Source of the DNA: JAIROC01 sp031553535 | GTDB taxonomy: Bacteria > Bacteroidota > Bacteroidia > Bacteroidales > WCHB1-69 | DNA length: 64,000 nt | Assembly (NCBI GenBank): GCA_031553535.1 | Contig: JAVBLM010000043.1 | Coordinates: 1 to 64,000 of the forward strand | Direction: 5' to 3' | Shown here: one piece after another, positions 7,573 to 17,145 of the stretch | Layout of the letters: each line of letters begins with the position of its first letter | Position numbering within the stretch: position 1 is the first letter of the stretch | Program-made: the position numbers and the translations under genes | The notes under the pieces: generated by a model | Seen by the model: the letters and a program-made list of their open reading frames with translations, nothing else | Database searches by the model: none | What the model was told of the DNA's origin: nothing

Positions 7573-9084
7573 CTAGAAAGGAATGCCTTCTGAAGTGAGA
7601 TCATTAATACGGGAAGGCAATGTAATGGAAGTAGTAGTTGTTGTATCGGAAGATGTATTATCATAAAGACTTGTTATTGCCGAGAAATCACTGGCAACAT
7701 CGCAAAACTTTGCCTGCTCTGCAATAAAGCGCAAACGAATATCCTTTAAACCGCCATTACGATGTTTTGCAATAATCAGATCGGCCATGCCTGCGCCCGG
7801 AGTTCCGTCATCGAAATCCAATTTATAATATTCGGGACGATAGATAAACAACACCATATCCGCATCCTGTTCAATAGCACCGGATTCACGCAGATCGGAT
7901 AATTGAGGCCTCTTGGAAGAAACATTCCGTGATTCTACGGAACGGTTTAATTGTGACAACGCAATTACCGGGATATTCAATTCTTTAGATAATGTCTTCA
8001 ATGAACGGGAGATAGTACTAATTTCTTGTTCTCTATTTCCTTTTGTCTCACTTCCCCCACTCATCAATTGTAGATAATCAATAATAATGCATTCAATGTC
8101 GTATTGCTGTTTTAACCGGCGGCATTTTGCACGCAGTTCAAAAACAGATAACCCCGGAGTATCATCAATAATAAGGGGAGCATCGGTAAGAGCTGTTAAT
8201 TTTTCCACCAACTCACCCCATTCCGAATTCGTTAAATCCGCCCGCCGAAGCTTGTCATTCCGGATACCCGTTTCTGCAGCAACCAGACGCATTATCAAGT
8301 CTGCCGCAGACATTTCCAAAGAAAAGAAAGCAACTGACTTCCGTTGTTCTACCGCCATATTCCGGGCCATAGATAGTACAAAAGCAGTTTTTCCCATACC
8401 CGGACGTGCTGCAAGAATAATTAGATTCGACCGCTGCCAACCTCCGGTAGTTCTATCCAAATCGGTAAAGCCGGAAGGCAATCCACGAAGTTCCTGTTTA
8501 TTATTCTTCGCTTCTTTCATTTCCGAGATAAACTCCTGTATCAAAACAGACATATCGGCATTGGAACGACGAAAATTTTGCTCTGCAATATCGAATAAGT
8601 TCTTTTCAGCTTTATCTAACAATTCAAGAACGTCTGTAGACTCATCAAATGCATCACGAATTGTTTCCGTAGATACGGAAATCAACTGCCGTTGTATATA
8701 TTTTTCGGAAATGATCCGAGCATAAAACTCAATATTTGCCGAAGATACTACTTTATTGGTAAGCGTTGCCAAATAGTAAGAACCACCGATGGCTTCCAAT
8801 TTGCGATTTTTCCGCAACTGCGAAGTAATTGAAAGTAAATCTACAGGATTACCACTTTCAAACACTTGATGGATGGCTTCAAAGATAAACTTATGAGCTT
8901 CTTTGTAAAACATATCCCCACTCAGCTTATCGATTACTTGTCCCGTTGCATTTTGTTCAAGCATCATTGCTCCCAACACGGCTTCCTCGAAATCAATTGC
9001 CTGTGGCTGGATCCGTCCCTGCATATCAATGTCAGGTAGCATCATTTTCCGTTCCCGTTCCCGTTTCAGTAATTCTTTTGCCAT
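7573..9084 (-). CDS. dnaB: Replicative DNA helicase DnaB
   Basis: About 503 residues from the start chosen here. It is the hexameric 5'-3' helicase of the replication fork. The N-terminal DnaB domain is followed by a RecA-like core with Walker A ARPGMGKT (about 226-233), a Walker B in CIIIDYLQLM, and the DnaB motif LSQLNRSVE. The frame is open from an ATG at 9099, but the ATG at 9082-9084 overlaps the lysS stop as TAATG, a common coupling arrangement, so that start is preferred. No intein is present. Confidence 0.95.
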   Translation of the reverse strand: MAKELLKRERERKMMLPDIDMQGRIQPQAIDFEEAVLGAMMLEQNATGQVIDKLSGDMFYKEAHKFIFEAIHQVFESGNPVDLLSITSQLRKNRKLEAIGGSYYLATLTNKVVSSANIEFYARIISEKYIQRQLISVSTETIRDAFDESTDVLELLDKAEKNLFDIAEQNFRRSNADMSVLIQEFISEMKEAKNNKQELRGLPSGFTDLDRTTGGWQRSNLIILAARPGMGKTAFVLSMARNMAVEQRKSVAFFSLEMSAADLIMRLVAAETGIRNDKLRRADLTNSEWGELVEKLTALTDAPLIIDDTPGLSVFELRAKCRRLKQQYDIECIIIDYLQLMSGGSETKGNREQEISTISRSLKTLSKELNIPVIALSQLNRSVESRNVSSKRPQLSDLRESGAIEQDADMVLFIYRPEYYKLDFDDGTPGAGMADLIIAKHRNGGLKDIRLRFIAEQAKFCDVASDFSAITSLYDNTSSDTTTTTSITLPSRINDLTSEGIPF

Positions 9085-10799
9085 TATTGTTCTATCCAAG
9101 CTTGTACTTCAAATAATTGCAAAGCCGGAACATCTAATTTATGTTTTTTCCGTAATCCGTTTAATGTGTTATGCAGTTTTGTCGGAATAGCCGCTTTCAA
9201 GTCTTCTATCGTTTGAATTCCGGCACTACGTAATGGCTCAATCCATGTAGTAGGGACTCCCCTATCCTCAAATTCTTTATCCGATGCCATCGCCATCTTC
9301 TTTTCTGGTTTCATCTGAGGAAAGAATAACACATCTTGAATAGAAGGTGAATTGGTCATAAACATAACCAACCTGTCAATTCCTATTCCCATTCCTGATG
9401 TAGGCGGCATTCCGTATTCCAAAGCGCGTAAGAAATCCTGATCGATAAACATCGCTTCATCATCGCCTTTTTCTGATAAACGAAGTTGTTCCTCAAAGCG
9501 GTTTCGTTGGTCTATCGGATCATTTAATTCGGAATAAGCATTTGCTAATTCTTTCCCGTTAACCATCAATTCAAAACGTTCCGTTAAATTCGGATTAGAA
9601 CGATGCTTTTTACACAACGGAGACATTTCTACAGGGTAATCGGTGATAAATGTTGGTTGTATATAATTTTTCTCACATTTCTCACTGAAAATCTCATCAA
9701 TCAATTTTCCTACACCCATAGTTTCGTCGGCTTCTATGCCTAATTGCTTGCATACATCTCTCAATTGAAATTCATCCATTCCGGTAACATCAATTCCTGT
9801 CCATTCTTTTATGGAATCCAAGATAGTTACTCTTTTAAAGGGACGTTTATAATCAATTATTTTATCTTCCAATGGAACTTTTGTTGTTCCATGCAACTTT
9901 AAAGCAATACGTTCCATCAACTCTTCCACCGAATCCATCATCCAGTTATAGTCTTTATATGCAACATACACTTCCATACAGGTAAATTCCGGATTATGTG
10001 TCCTATCCATTCCTTCATTACGGAAATTGCGGCTGAATTCATACACACCGTCAAAACCACCGACAATCAAACGTTTTAAATACAATTCATTGGCAATCCT
10101 TAAATACAGTGGCATATTCAATGCATTGTGATGTGTAATAAAAGGACGTGCAGCTGCCCCTCCAGGAATTGGCTGCAAAATAGGAGTTTCTACTTCCAAA
10201 TACCCTTTTTCATTATAATAAGACCGGATCTCATTGATGATTTGTGTTCGTTGTTTGAATGTGTTTTTTACTTCTGGATTTACAATCAAATCCAGATATC
10301 GCATCCTGTAACGTTGTTCCGGATCGGTAAAAGCATCATATATTTTATCTTCAGCTTGTTTAACAACAGGTAACGGACGTAAAGATTTCGATAACAGCGT
10401 GAATTCTTTAACATGAATAGTAATTTCACCCATTTGTGTGATAAAAACAAAACCTTTTACTCCTATAATATCACCTAAATCCAACTTTTTAAAAACAGAA
10501 TTATATAATGTTTTGTCTTCGCCAGGACATAAGTCATCCCGCTTAGCATATACTTGCATGCGACCGGTATCGTCTTGTAATTCATAAAAAGCGACTGCCC
10601 CCATAATACGTTGACTCATGATTCGACCTGCAAAGCAAACATCCTGATATAAGGTATTATCTTTAGGATACTTTGTAAGTATTTCAGCAGCGGTAACATT
10701 TACCGGATATTCTGCTGCCGGATATGCATTAATACCTAATCGTTCAAATTCTTTTAATTTTTCTCTTCGGATAATTTCCTGTTCACTTAATTCAATCAT
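9084..10799 (-). CDS. lysS: Lysyl-tRNA synthetase, class II
   Basis: 571 residues. It charges tRNA-Lys. An OB-fold anticodon-binding domain (about 55-145) precedes the class II catalytic core with motif 2 FRNEGMDRTHNPEFT (259-273) and motif 3 GMGIGIDRL near the C-terminus. After the core there is an additional tail of about 60 residues, including RGVPTTWIEPLRSAGIQTI, that is not part of the minimal enzyme and, as I recall, is usual in Bacteroidales LysRS. It is first in the leftward operon with dnaB and pgk and is divergent from ispG. Confidence 0.96.
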   Translation of the reverse strand: MIELSEQEIIRREKLKEFERLGINAYPAAEYPVNVTAAEILTKYPKDNTLYQDVCFAGRIMSQRIMGAVAFYELQDDTGRMQVYAKRDDLCPGEDKTLYNSVFKKLDLGDIIGVKGFVFITQMGEITIHVKEFTLLSKSLRPLPVVKQAEDKIYDAFTDPEQRYRMRYLDLIVNPEVKNTFKQRTQIINEIRSYYNEKGYLEVETPILQPIPGGAAARPFITHHNALNMPLYLRIANELYLKRLIVGGFDGVYEFSRNFRNEGMDRTHNPEFTCMEVYVAYKDYNWMMDSVEELMERIALKLHGTTKVPLEDKIIDYKRPFKRVTILDSIKEWTGIDVTGMDEFQLRDVCKQLGIEADETMGVGKLIDEIFSEKCEKNYIQPTFITDYPVEMSPLCKKHRSNPNLTERFELMVNGKELANAYSELNDPIDQRNRFEEQLRLSEKGDDEAMFIDQDFLRALEYGMPPTSGMGIGIDRLVMFMTNSPSIQDVLFFPQMKPEKKMAMASDKEFEDRGVPTTWIEPLRSAGIQTIEDLKAAIPTKLHNTLNGLRKKHKLDVPALQLFEVQAWIEQ

Positions 10800-10901
10800 T
10801 CGCTATTTTTTACAAGTTATTTAAGAAAACAATATCATTCAAAAAGAAAGATTCTTCTTGTTTTCTTATCTATCAATAAGTTATAAGTTAATATTATTTA
10901 T

Positions 10902-10909
10902 TATATTTG
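10902..10909 (+). promoter_or_regulatory. -7 box TATATTTG, likely ispG promoter
   Basis: TATATTTG fits the Bacteroidota TAnnTTTG consensus and lies 107 nt before the chosen ispG ATG. It is back-to-back with a minus-strand box at 10,915-10,922. Confidence 0.5.
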
Positions 10910-10914
10910 TAATA

Positions 10915-10922
10915 CAAAAATA
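10915..10922 (-). promoter_or_regulatory. -7 box TATTTTTG, likely lysS operon promoter
   Basis: CAAAAATA on the plus strand reads TATTTTTG on the minus strand, about 115 nt upstream of lysS. Only 5 bp separate it from the rightward box for ispG, so the two promoters may compete for polymerase. Confidence 0.45.
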
Positions 10923-11016
10923 CAAACATTTTTTGTATAATTGCATTCCGAAAAGTTAATAAACCAAATTATTTCAATTTAGTTTGGAATTACTATATAA
11001 TGATAACATTTACAAT

Positions 11017-12696
11017 ATGATATTTTACGAACAGCCTACCTATACGAAAAACTTATTTGCATATAATCGTCGTAAAACATGGGAAGTTAATATCGGAAAT
11101 ATTCCAATGGGAGGTAACTACCCTATTCGGGTACAGTCCATGACAAATACCAATACACTGGATACGCAAAAAACGGTAGGGCAAATTATCCGGATGATAA
11201 ATGCTGGCTGTGAATATGTGCGAATTACCACGCCGGGTATCGCGGAAGCAAAGAACCTTAAATATATAAAAAAAGAGCTCTACAGTAAAGGATATGGAAT
11301 TCCTTTGGTTGCTGATGTACATTTTAACCCCAAGGTGGCATTAATTGCAGCAGAAATTGTTGAAAAAGTGCGTATTAACCCGGGAAATTATGCTGACAAG
11401 AAACAGTTTAAACAGCTATCCTATACGGATAATGATTATAAATTGGAAATAGAAAGGATTGCAGAACGCTTATCCCCCTTACTTCGCATTTGTAAACAAA
11501 ATGGAACAGCCATTCGTATAGGAACTAATCATGGTTCTTTGTCGGACAGGATTATTAGCAAGTATGGCAATTCTCCCCTTGGGATGGCCAAATCGGCCAT
11601 GGAATATGTGCAGATATGCAATGATTTCGGATTTCATAATTTAGTATTATCCATGAAAGCAAGTGATGTTCGTATCACAGTACAGTCAGTACGTATGCTC
11701 ACCAGTTTGCTTGAAGAAAAAAACTGGCATTATCCTTTACATCTTGGGGTTACGGAAGCCGGCAATGGAGAATATGGACGTATAAAATCGGCAATAGGCA
11801 TCGGAGCATTATTACAAGATGGATTAGGCGATACAATTCGCGTTTCTTTAACAGAAAGCCCTGAAAACGAAATTCCTTTTGCTTCTTTGTTAACTTCTTT
11901 ATATGCAGAAAGCAAAACGGAAATAATATCTTCTACGCAAGAAAAGATAACTTACGATCCCTATTCTTATTCAAAGAGAGAGAGTATATCTATAGATAAT
12001 ATTGGAGGAAATCATAAACCGGTTATTCTTTCCACATCTAACAGCATTGGGGAAATGGATAAAAAACCGGAACATGAAAACTTCTATATAATACATGATG
12101 AAAAAGAAAAATCATTTCCTGAGAATTGTATCATTCTAGCGGATAGCAATGAAGAATTTCCTGCAGTTCGATGGAGGAAATTATTTACAAGAGATTTCAA
12201 GAACCCGGTTGTATTAAAACGAACCTATAAAGAAATAGACTGGGAGCGATTTTATGCCAAAGCATCTATTGATATTGCAACATTTGCTATCGACGGACTT
12301 ATTGATGGCATCTGGATTGAAAATCCGAATTTCTCATCGGATAAATGTTATCAATTAGCTTTAGATATTCTACAGGCATGTGGATTACGCTATAGTAAAG
12401 CTGAGTTTATTTCATGTCCTTCCTGTGGACGCACACAATATAATATTGAAGGTTTCTTAGAAGTAATAAAAGAAAGAACGTCACATCTTACTGGATTAAA
12501 GATAGGTGTAATGGGATGTATTGTAAACGGCCCAGGAGAAATGTCCGATGCTGATTATGGTTTTGTAGGAAGCGGAAAAGGAAAAATAACCTTATATAAA
12601 GGAAAAAATCCTGTATATAAAAATTTGGAAGAAGAAAATGCTGTGGAAATGCTTATCCTGTTAATTAAAGAAAATGGCAACTGGAAAGAAAATTAA
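11017..12696 (+). CDS. ispG: 4-hydroxy-3-methylbut-2-enyl diphosphate synthase (large-insert type)
   Basis: 559 residues from ATG 11,017; the frame extends to a TTG at 10,984, but the ATG is the natural start. It performs the penultimate step of the MEP isoprenoid pathway with a [4Fe-4S] cluster. The cluster ligands CPSC (C467, C470) and GCIVNGPGE (C501) are present, with the final Glu of the motif. The protein is about 200 residues longer than the E. coli enzyme because of a large insert between the TIM barrel and cluster domain, as in plants, Chlamydiae and Bacteroidota. The insert around residues 300-400 looks poorly conserved. It is a single rightward gene, convergent with the HExxH gene 26 bp away. 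Confidence 0.95.
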   Translation: MIFYEQPTYTKNLFAYNRRKTWEVNIGNIPMGGNYPIRVQSMTNTNTLDTQKTVGQIIRMINAGCEYVRITTPGIAEAKNLKYIKKELYSKGYGIPLVADVHFNPKVALIAAEIVEKVRINPGNYADKKQFKQLSYTDNDYKLEIERIAERLSPLLRICKQNGTAIRIGTNHGSLSDRIISKYGNSPLGMAKSAMEYVQICNDFGFHNLVLSMKASDVRITVQSVRMLTSLLEEKNWHYPLHLGVTEAGNGEYGRIKSAIGIGALLQDGLGDTIRVSLTESPENEIPFASLLTSLYAESKTEIISSTQEKITYDPYSYSKRESISIDNIGGNHKPVILSTSNSIGEMDKKPEHENFYIIHDEKEKSFPENCIILADSNEEFPAVRWRKLFTRDFKNPVVLKRTYKEIDWERFYAKASIDIATFAIDGLIDGIWIENPNFSSDKCYQLALDILQACGLRYSKAEFISCPSCGRTQYNIEGFLEVIKERTSHLTGLKIGVMGCIVNGPGEMSDADYGFVGSGKGKITLYKGKNPVYKNLEEENAVEMLILLIKENGNWKEN

Positions 12697-12722
12697 AATA
12701 CAGATTTACTTTTCAATAAACA

Positions 12723-13436
12723 TTAAGGAATAAAGAACTCTTCATAACAAATATTTTTTCTCATATTATCCAAAATATGTTCCGGAGTCATATAAAATTC
12801 TTGCTTGAATTGCTTATAAGCTTCCGTAGCTTCATCCGATTCAAACATAGAAAACATTGCCCAATCATATAGTTGCCAACCTAATCCTTTTTCTATGGAT
12901 AAGCTGTCAATAGAATATTCATATTGTTTTTTCTTTTTCATATTCAAGTAATTGAATCCTACCTTAATGATTTCACCGATAGTGCGGCTTTCATAATCCA
13001 GTATATGTGCTATTTCATGCCCTATTATTCCAATCTGAGCATTAAAGGGAACATCTGATAACAAAATACCCTCAAAATGTTTATCTTTATTTATTAAAAT
13101 ATTATATGAACGTTCATATCCCAAGATGGTACCGAAAGATGGCCGACAAGCCATCGTTGTATTTTCTCTTGTGAATTTAAAACGAATGATGACATCCCTT
13201 AATTCAGGATAATAGGAAAGAGCCACTAAACATTGAGCTTTATATGTATCGATAAATTTCTTATTGCTGCCAAACAATATATCCAAACTATCAACAATAT
13301 TGCAAGATATGCTGTCAAAACTTTTCACAGGAGAAGAGCAATAATTATATTGTCTTTTGTTTTCAAATATGGATGCTATAACCAGAAATGAGAAAGAAAA
13401 AAGAAGAGATACTATTAACAATATTTTTTTAACCAT
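12723..13436 (-). CDS. Exported HExxH protein, putative zinc metallopeptidase of unknown family
   Basis: 237 residues. An N-terminal hydrophobic segment (about 4-22) acts as signal or anchor. HEIAH at 140-144 is an HExxH zinc motif followed by LDYESR, and a Glu downstream could be the third ligand. I do not recognise the family. A compact secreted peptidase acting in the periplasm is a reasonable guess, but activity is unproven. It is the last gene of the operon running from the TPR protein through ribH, fmt, the SpoU methyltransferase and yidD, 29 bp after yidD. Confidence 0.6.
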   Translation of the reverse strand: MVKKILLIVSLLFSFSFLVIASIFENKRQYNYCSSPVKSFDSISCNIVDSLDILFGSNKKFIDTYKAQCLVALSYYPELRDVIIRFKFTRENTTMACRPSFGTILGYERSYNILINKDKHFEGILLSDVPFNAQIGIIGHEIAHILDYESRTIGEIIKVGFNYLNMKKKKQYEYSIDSLSIEKGLGWQLYDWAMFSMFESDEATEAYKQFKQEFYMTPEHILDNMRKNICYEEFFIP

Positions 13437-13465
13437 AATTATTATAGATTAATAAGTAACAATAA

Positions 13466-13717
13466 TTATGGAACCGGATCATAACCACTTCTTCCCCATG
13501 GATGACAGGAAAGAATACGTTTTAATGTAAGCCATCCCCCCTTAAATGGGCCATACTTTTTTATTGCTTCTATTCCATAGGCTGAACATGTTGGAACAAA
13601 TCTACAGGAAGAAGGGAGTAAAGGAGATATTAATCGTTGATAAACATATATCAAAAATAAAAACAAATATTGAAGTATCAAACTTATAAACTTATATATC
13701 TTATGAAAAAAATTCAT
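13466..13717 (-). CDS. yidD: Membrane protein insertion efficiency factor YidD
   Basis: 83 residues. It is a small membrane-associated protein that assists YidC-dependent insertion of membrane proteins. The family signature is complete: YQRLISPLLPSSCRFVPTCS, then YGPFKGGWL and RILSCHPW, including the conserved Cys residues. In many bacteria yidD lies beside rnpA and yidC; here it is in an operon with the SpoU methyltransferase (18 bp away) and the HExxH protein, as I believe is seen in other Bacteroidota. Confidence 0.95.
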   Translation of the reverse strand: MNFFHKIYKFISLILQYLFLFLIYVYQRLISPLLPSSCRFVPTCSAYGIEAIKKYGPFKGGWLTLKRILSCHPWGRSGYDPVP

Positions 13718-13735
13718 ATATCCTTTATAAATAAA

Positions 13736-14407
13736 TCAAAAATCAGAAAATCTTTTTAAAATAGATTCCGAATCTTTGATACTTTTCCTTAACCAATCGA
13801 ACTCCAAATCTAATATCTCTTCATGATTAAGAGACCAATCCAATCGTGATTTCCGCAAACGTTCGTTTACATTCATCATTGTTAATGCGACAGATACAGA
13901 TACATTATAACTTTCCGTAAAACCGTACATCGGTATTTTTACAAATTCATCCGCCATATCAATAGCTTCCTGAGTTAATCCGTTCAATTCAGTACCAAAT
14001 AAAAAAGCGGACTTGTTATCTATCGGAATATCATCCAGAAAATGACATTCTTCATGGGGCAATGTTGCAACAATTTTATATCCTTTCTTCTTAAGGGCTT
14101 GCAAACAAGACGCTGTATTATTTTCCAAGTTATTGTAATGGTAAATCGAAAGCCATTTTTGAGCGCCTAAAGATACCTGCTTGCTTATTTCATATTCAAA
14201 ATCATTTTCAATCATATGAACATCCTGAATTCCCAGACATTCTGCTGTGCGAAGTATTGCGCTCATATTATGAGATTGAAACAGATTCTCAACCACAATA
14301 GTAAAATGTCGAGTTCGTTTCCTCACTATATCAGATATACGATTATATCGTTCTTCAGAAACAAATTCTTTTAAATATTCTATGGCCTTTTGTTTTTCTA
14401 TTAACAT
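13736..14407 (-). CDS. tRNA/rRNA 2'-O-methyltransferase, SpoU (TrmH) family
   Basis: 223 residues from the ATG at 14,405-14,407; an upstream ATG at 14,431 would add eight hydrophobic residues and is less likely. SPOUT methyltransferases methylate ribose 2'-OH using SAM via a knotted fold. Motif 1 NLFQSHNMSAILRTAE, motif 2 LFGTELNGLTQEA and motif 3 IPMYGFTESYNVSVSVA are all present, the last being the SAM knot. It resembles TrmH (Gm18 of tRNA), but the target cannot be fixed. It is in the operon between fmt and yidD. Confidence 0.9.
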   Translation of the reverse strand: MLIEKQKAIEYLKEFVSEERYNRISDIVRKRTRHFTIVVENLFQSHNMSAILRTAECLGIQDVHMIENDFEYEISKQVSLGAQKWLSIYHYNNLENNTASCLQALKKKGYKIVATLPHEECHFLDDIPIDNKSAFLFGTELNGLTQEAIDMADEFVKIPMYGFTESYNVSVSVALTMMNVNERLRKSRLDWSLNHEEILDLEFDWLRKSIKDSESILKRFSDF

Positions 14408-14452
14408 GCAAAATAAAAATTGAAAAAACAAATATATGAAATAAAATAACTT

Positions 14453-15400
14453 CTAGTATATAATGGTATTATTCATCCATTTATTTCCACGCAAGAAATC
14501 CTCTACATTCATGCGTTTTTTTCCGAAAAGTTGCAATTCTTTTATATAAATAAAACCATCGGAACAGGCTACTTTAAGGAATGTTTTATAATCTGTTTGG
14601 ATTTCCCCAACAGACAGATCATGTGCTATTATTTCTGTGTCACAAGAAAATATTTTCATAGACATTTCTTCACCTTCCGTGTTTTTATATCTTGAAAATG
14701 CAGCCGGATATGGGGATAATCCTCTGATAAAATCATAAATATGATTTGCCGGCATGTCCCAATCAATAAGGCAATCTTCTTTATATATTTTAGGTGCTAA
14801 TTTCAAATCTGAAAATGCCGATTGCTTTTTTTCCTGATACGAACCCTCCTCAATCTCTTTTAATGTTTCCAACAGCAACAGTTTTCCTGCATTCAACAAC
14901 TTATCATGCAGTGTTCCTGCTGTGTCGTCTTTTGTTATTTCAACTTTTTCAGAGAGAAGCAAATTCCCTTCATCTATCTTTTCATTAATAAAAAAGGTAG
15001 TAACACCTGTTTGTGTTTCCCCATTTATAATAGCCCAATTAATAGGAGCTGCTCCCCTATATTGAGGAAGTAAAGATGCATGTAAATTAATAGTACCTTT
15101 AGGGGGGATTCTCCATACTGCTTCAGGCAACATTCTAAAAGCGATTACAACAAATACATCAGCATGTAAAGAATATAATGTATCTATAAACTGAGGATCT
15201 CTCAACTTATCGGGTTGTAATATAAAAAGATGATGCTTTTTTGCACATACCTTTACAGATGATTCCTGGATTTTCATTCCTCTTCCCGCAGCTTTATCGG
15301 TAGATGTCACAACCCCGACAACATCATGTTTTTTATCTTCAAGAATTGCTTCTAAAATTCCGGAAGCAAAATCAGGAGTTCCCATAAAAACAATCCGCAT
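14453..15400 (-). CDS. fmt: Methionyl-tRNA formyltransferase
   Basis: 315 residues, normal length. It formylates Met-tRNAfMet with 10-formyl-tetrahydrofolate for translation initiation. Catalytic residues are in place: Asn105 and His107 in INLHASLLPQYRGAAP, and Asp143 in KIDEGNLL. The C-terminal beta-barrel RNA-binding domain follows from about residue 205. It lies between ribH (40 bp upstream) and the SpoU gene in the six-gene leftward operon. Confidence 0.96.
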   Translation of the reverse strand: MRIVFMGTPDFASGILEAILEDKKHDVVGVVTSTDKAAGRGMKIQESSVKVCAKKHHLFILQPDKLRDPQFIDTLYSLHADVFVVIAFRMLPEAVWRIPPKGTINLHASLLPQYRGAAPINWAIINGETQTGVTTFFINEKIDEGNLLLSEKVEITKDDTAGTLHDKLLNAGKLLLLETLKEIEEGSYQEKKQSAFSDLKLAPKIYKEDCLIDWDMPANHIYDFIRGLSPYPAAFSRYKNTEGEEMSMKIFSCDTEIIAHDLSVGEIQTDYKTFLKVACSDGFIYIKELQLFGKKRMNVEDFLRGNKWMNNTIIY

Positions 15401-15440
15401 GAAAACTTATTTAATTAATTATATCTGTAAATAGTAATGT

Positions 15441-15914
15441 TTAAACTGCTAGTAATTTCAAGCAGGTAACAGCAGCTTCAATGCCTTTATTTCCGTGTAA
15501 TCCCCCTGCTCTATCAATAGCTTGCTCAATATTATTGGTAGTGAGCACCCCAAATATAACAGGTTTCTCACAATCTAATCCTACTTGCATAATACCATTG
15601 GCAGTTGCCTGTGCGATAAAATCAAAGTGCCTGGTTTCTCCTTGTATGATACAACCAATACAGATTACTGCATCTACATTATATTGCTTAATCATTTTTT
15701 TTGCCATGAAAGGTAATTCAAAACTACCGGCTACATATACTTGTAAAATATCATCAGAAACAAATCCATGATTTAGTAACATATCCACGCATCCGACTTC
15801 CATCGCATGCGTGATATCAAAATTCCATTCAGAAGTTATTACCGCAACTTTTTTTCCTGTAATATGTGGTATTAGAGAAATATCGTATGAAGATAAATTT
15901 TTCTTTTTCTCCAT
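15441..15914 (-). CDS. ribH: 6,7-dimethyl-8-ribityllumazine synthase
   Basis: 157 residues. It condenses 5-amino-6-ribitylaminouracil with dihydroxybutanone phosphate in riboflavin synthesis. The conserved substrate loops SEWN, AGSFELP and CIGCIIQGETRHFDFI, with the catalytic His, are visible. It lies 8 bp downstream of the TPR membrane protein gene, so cotranscription is very likely. No FMN riboswitch is seen upstream. A riboflavin gene next to a TPR protein is, as I recall, a recurrent Bacteroidales arrangement. Confidence 0.96.
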   Translation of the reverse strand: MEKKKNLSSYDISLIPHITGKKVAVITSEWNFDITHAMEVGCVDMLLNHGFVSDDILQVYVAGSFELPFMAKKMIKQYNVDAVICIGCIIQGETRHFDFIAQATANGIMQVGLDCEKPVIFGVLTTNNIEQAIDRAGGLHGNKGIEAAVTCLKLLAV

Positions 15915-15922
15915 CTCAGATA

Positions 15923-16612
15923 TTAAGAATGTAGTTTAGCTTTCGCATACTCTATTCTTTTGTCTATTTCCATTGCTTCAAAAGATTGAGGATGTTCTTT
16001 TTGCACTTTTTCATAATATAAAACGGCATCCGACCATTTTCCTTGCATTTCACACAACATGCCTAAACGGAGTAAATATACGGGAGTAACCAAGTCGTTC
16101 CCATTTTTAGAAACCGCTTTTTTGTAATATTTCGCAGCATTATCCAAATCATTTTTTTCCATATAGGCATCTCCTATTGAACCGAATGCCTGAACAGAAA
16201 CAAGTTTATCTTTCGATTTGAATTTCTTTAAATATTTAATAGCATTATCGTATTGCCCCAGTTTTAAATAGCAAATACCGGCTATGTATTTCGCACGATT
16301 CCCTGTTTTTGTAGAACCGTAATTATCAATAACAGTTAAAACACCATCATAAAACCCATCTCCATCAAGTGCCAATGACAAGGAATCCATGGCAAAATAC
16401 TGCTCCGCTTTGTAGATAGCAACATCTGCTTTCTTTTGTTGAGACGGAATATAATACAAAATATAAGCTAATAAAATAATAATAACGACAAGAATCCCAA
16501 TTACTACTATGTTAATAGTCTTTTGTTTTTCATTATAAAAATTCATTAGCCTCTTTATCCAAGAATTTGAGGAATGTTTTATTTCTTCGTGTTTTTTGTT
16601 ACTTTTACTCAT
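15923..16612 (-). CDS. TPR-containing inner membrane protein (YfgM-like)
   Basis: 229 residues from the ATG at 16,610-16,612, which lies 28 nt after a TACCTTTG box; the open frame reaches 16,642, but that start would sit in the promoter. A charged N-terminus is followed by a single transmembrane helix (about 33-55), then tetratricopeptide repeats (about 70-225) containing YLKLGQYDNAIKYLKKF and NDLDNAAKYYKKA. The layout, cytoplasmic tail, one helix and external TPR, resembles YfgM, a SecYEG-associated chaperone partner. First gene of the six-gene operon. Confidence 0.85.
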   Translation of the reverse strand: MSKSNKKHEEIKHSSNSWIKRLMNFYNEKQKTINIVVIGILVVIIILLAYILYYIPSQQKKADVAIYKAEQYFAMDSLSLALDGDGFYDGVLTVIDNYGSTKTGNRAKYIAGICYLKLGQYDNAIKYLKKFKSKDKLVSVQAFGSIGDAYMEKNDLDNAAKYYKKAVSKNGNDLVTPVYLLRLGMLCEMQGKWSDAVLYYEKVQKEHPQSFEAMEIDKRIEYAKAKLHS

Positions 16613-16639
16613 ATGTTTTATGTTCCAAATTTTTGATTG

Positions 16640-16647
16640 CAAAGGTA
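16640..16647 (-). promoter_or_regulatory. -7 box TACCTTTG for the TPR-ribH-fmt-yidD operon
   Basis: CAAAGGTA on the plus strand reads TACCTTTG on the minus strand and is followed by GCAATC. It matches the consensus exactly, and the first gene starts 28 nt downstream. Confidence 0.7.
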
Positions 16648-16817
16648 TAAAAAAACATATTACAAATTTATTTTTCTTATTTGAAAATTATTTTTCAAAT
16701 AATAATCTTATTCTATAAAATTATGAACTTGTCAAAAGTTGATATGGTTAATAATAAAAGACAAAAGAGTGAAAAGAAATACAGGCAAACAATTTTGCCC
16801 TGGCTCTTTCCATCGTA

Positions 16818-17145
16818 ACAGATCCTGTTTCTCTTTTCAGACAAGGTCTTTTTATCGCAACAGACCCTGTTTTGATTTTCAAACAGGCAGCCTTTATCAT
16901 AATAGACCCTGTTTTCATTTTTAAACAAGTAGTCTTCGCCGTAATGGACCCTGTTTTCATTTTCAAACAGGCGATCTTTGTTATGATATTCCCTGTTTTC
17001 GTTTTCAAACAGGGTTTTCCAGCTGTGATATTCCTTGTTTGAATTTTTAAACAGGGTTTTCCACCTACAATATTCCCTGTTTGAATTTTTAAACAGGGGT
17101 TTTCACTTATAGTATTCCTTGTTTGGAAATAAAAACAGGGTTTCA
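16818..17145. repeat. 42-bp tandem repeat array 2 (eight units)
   Basis: The element CC(C/T)TGTTT recurs with exact 42-bp spacing from about 16,823 to 17,117, eight units. Each unit has the stem CCTGTTT...AAACAGG around an AT-rich loop, followed by about 20 more variable bases. The core is shared with array 1. The array lies between the divergent TPR-operon and bactofilin genes. Open frames through it on both strands are artefacts of a period divisible by three. Confidence 0.92.

Noticed and set aside
8087..8725. 212-codon rightward open frame antisense to dnaB
   Set aside because: Shadow of the well-supported dnaB gene, with no recognisable domain.
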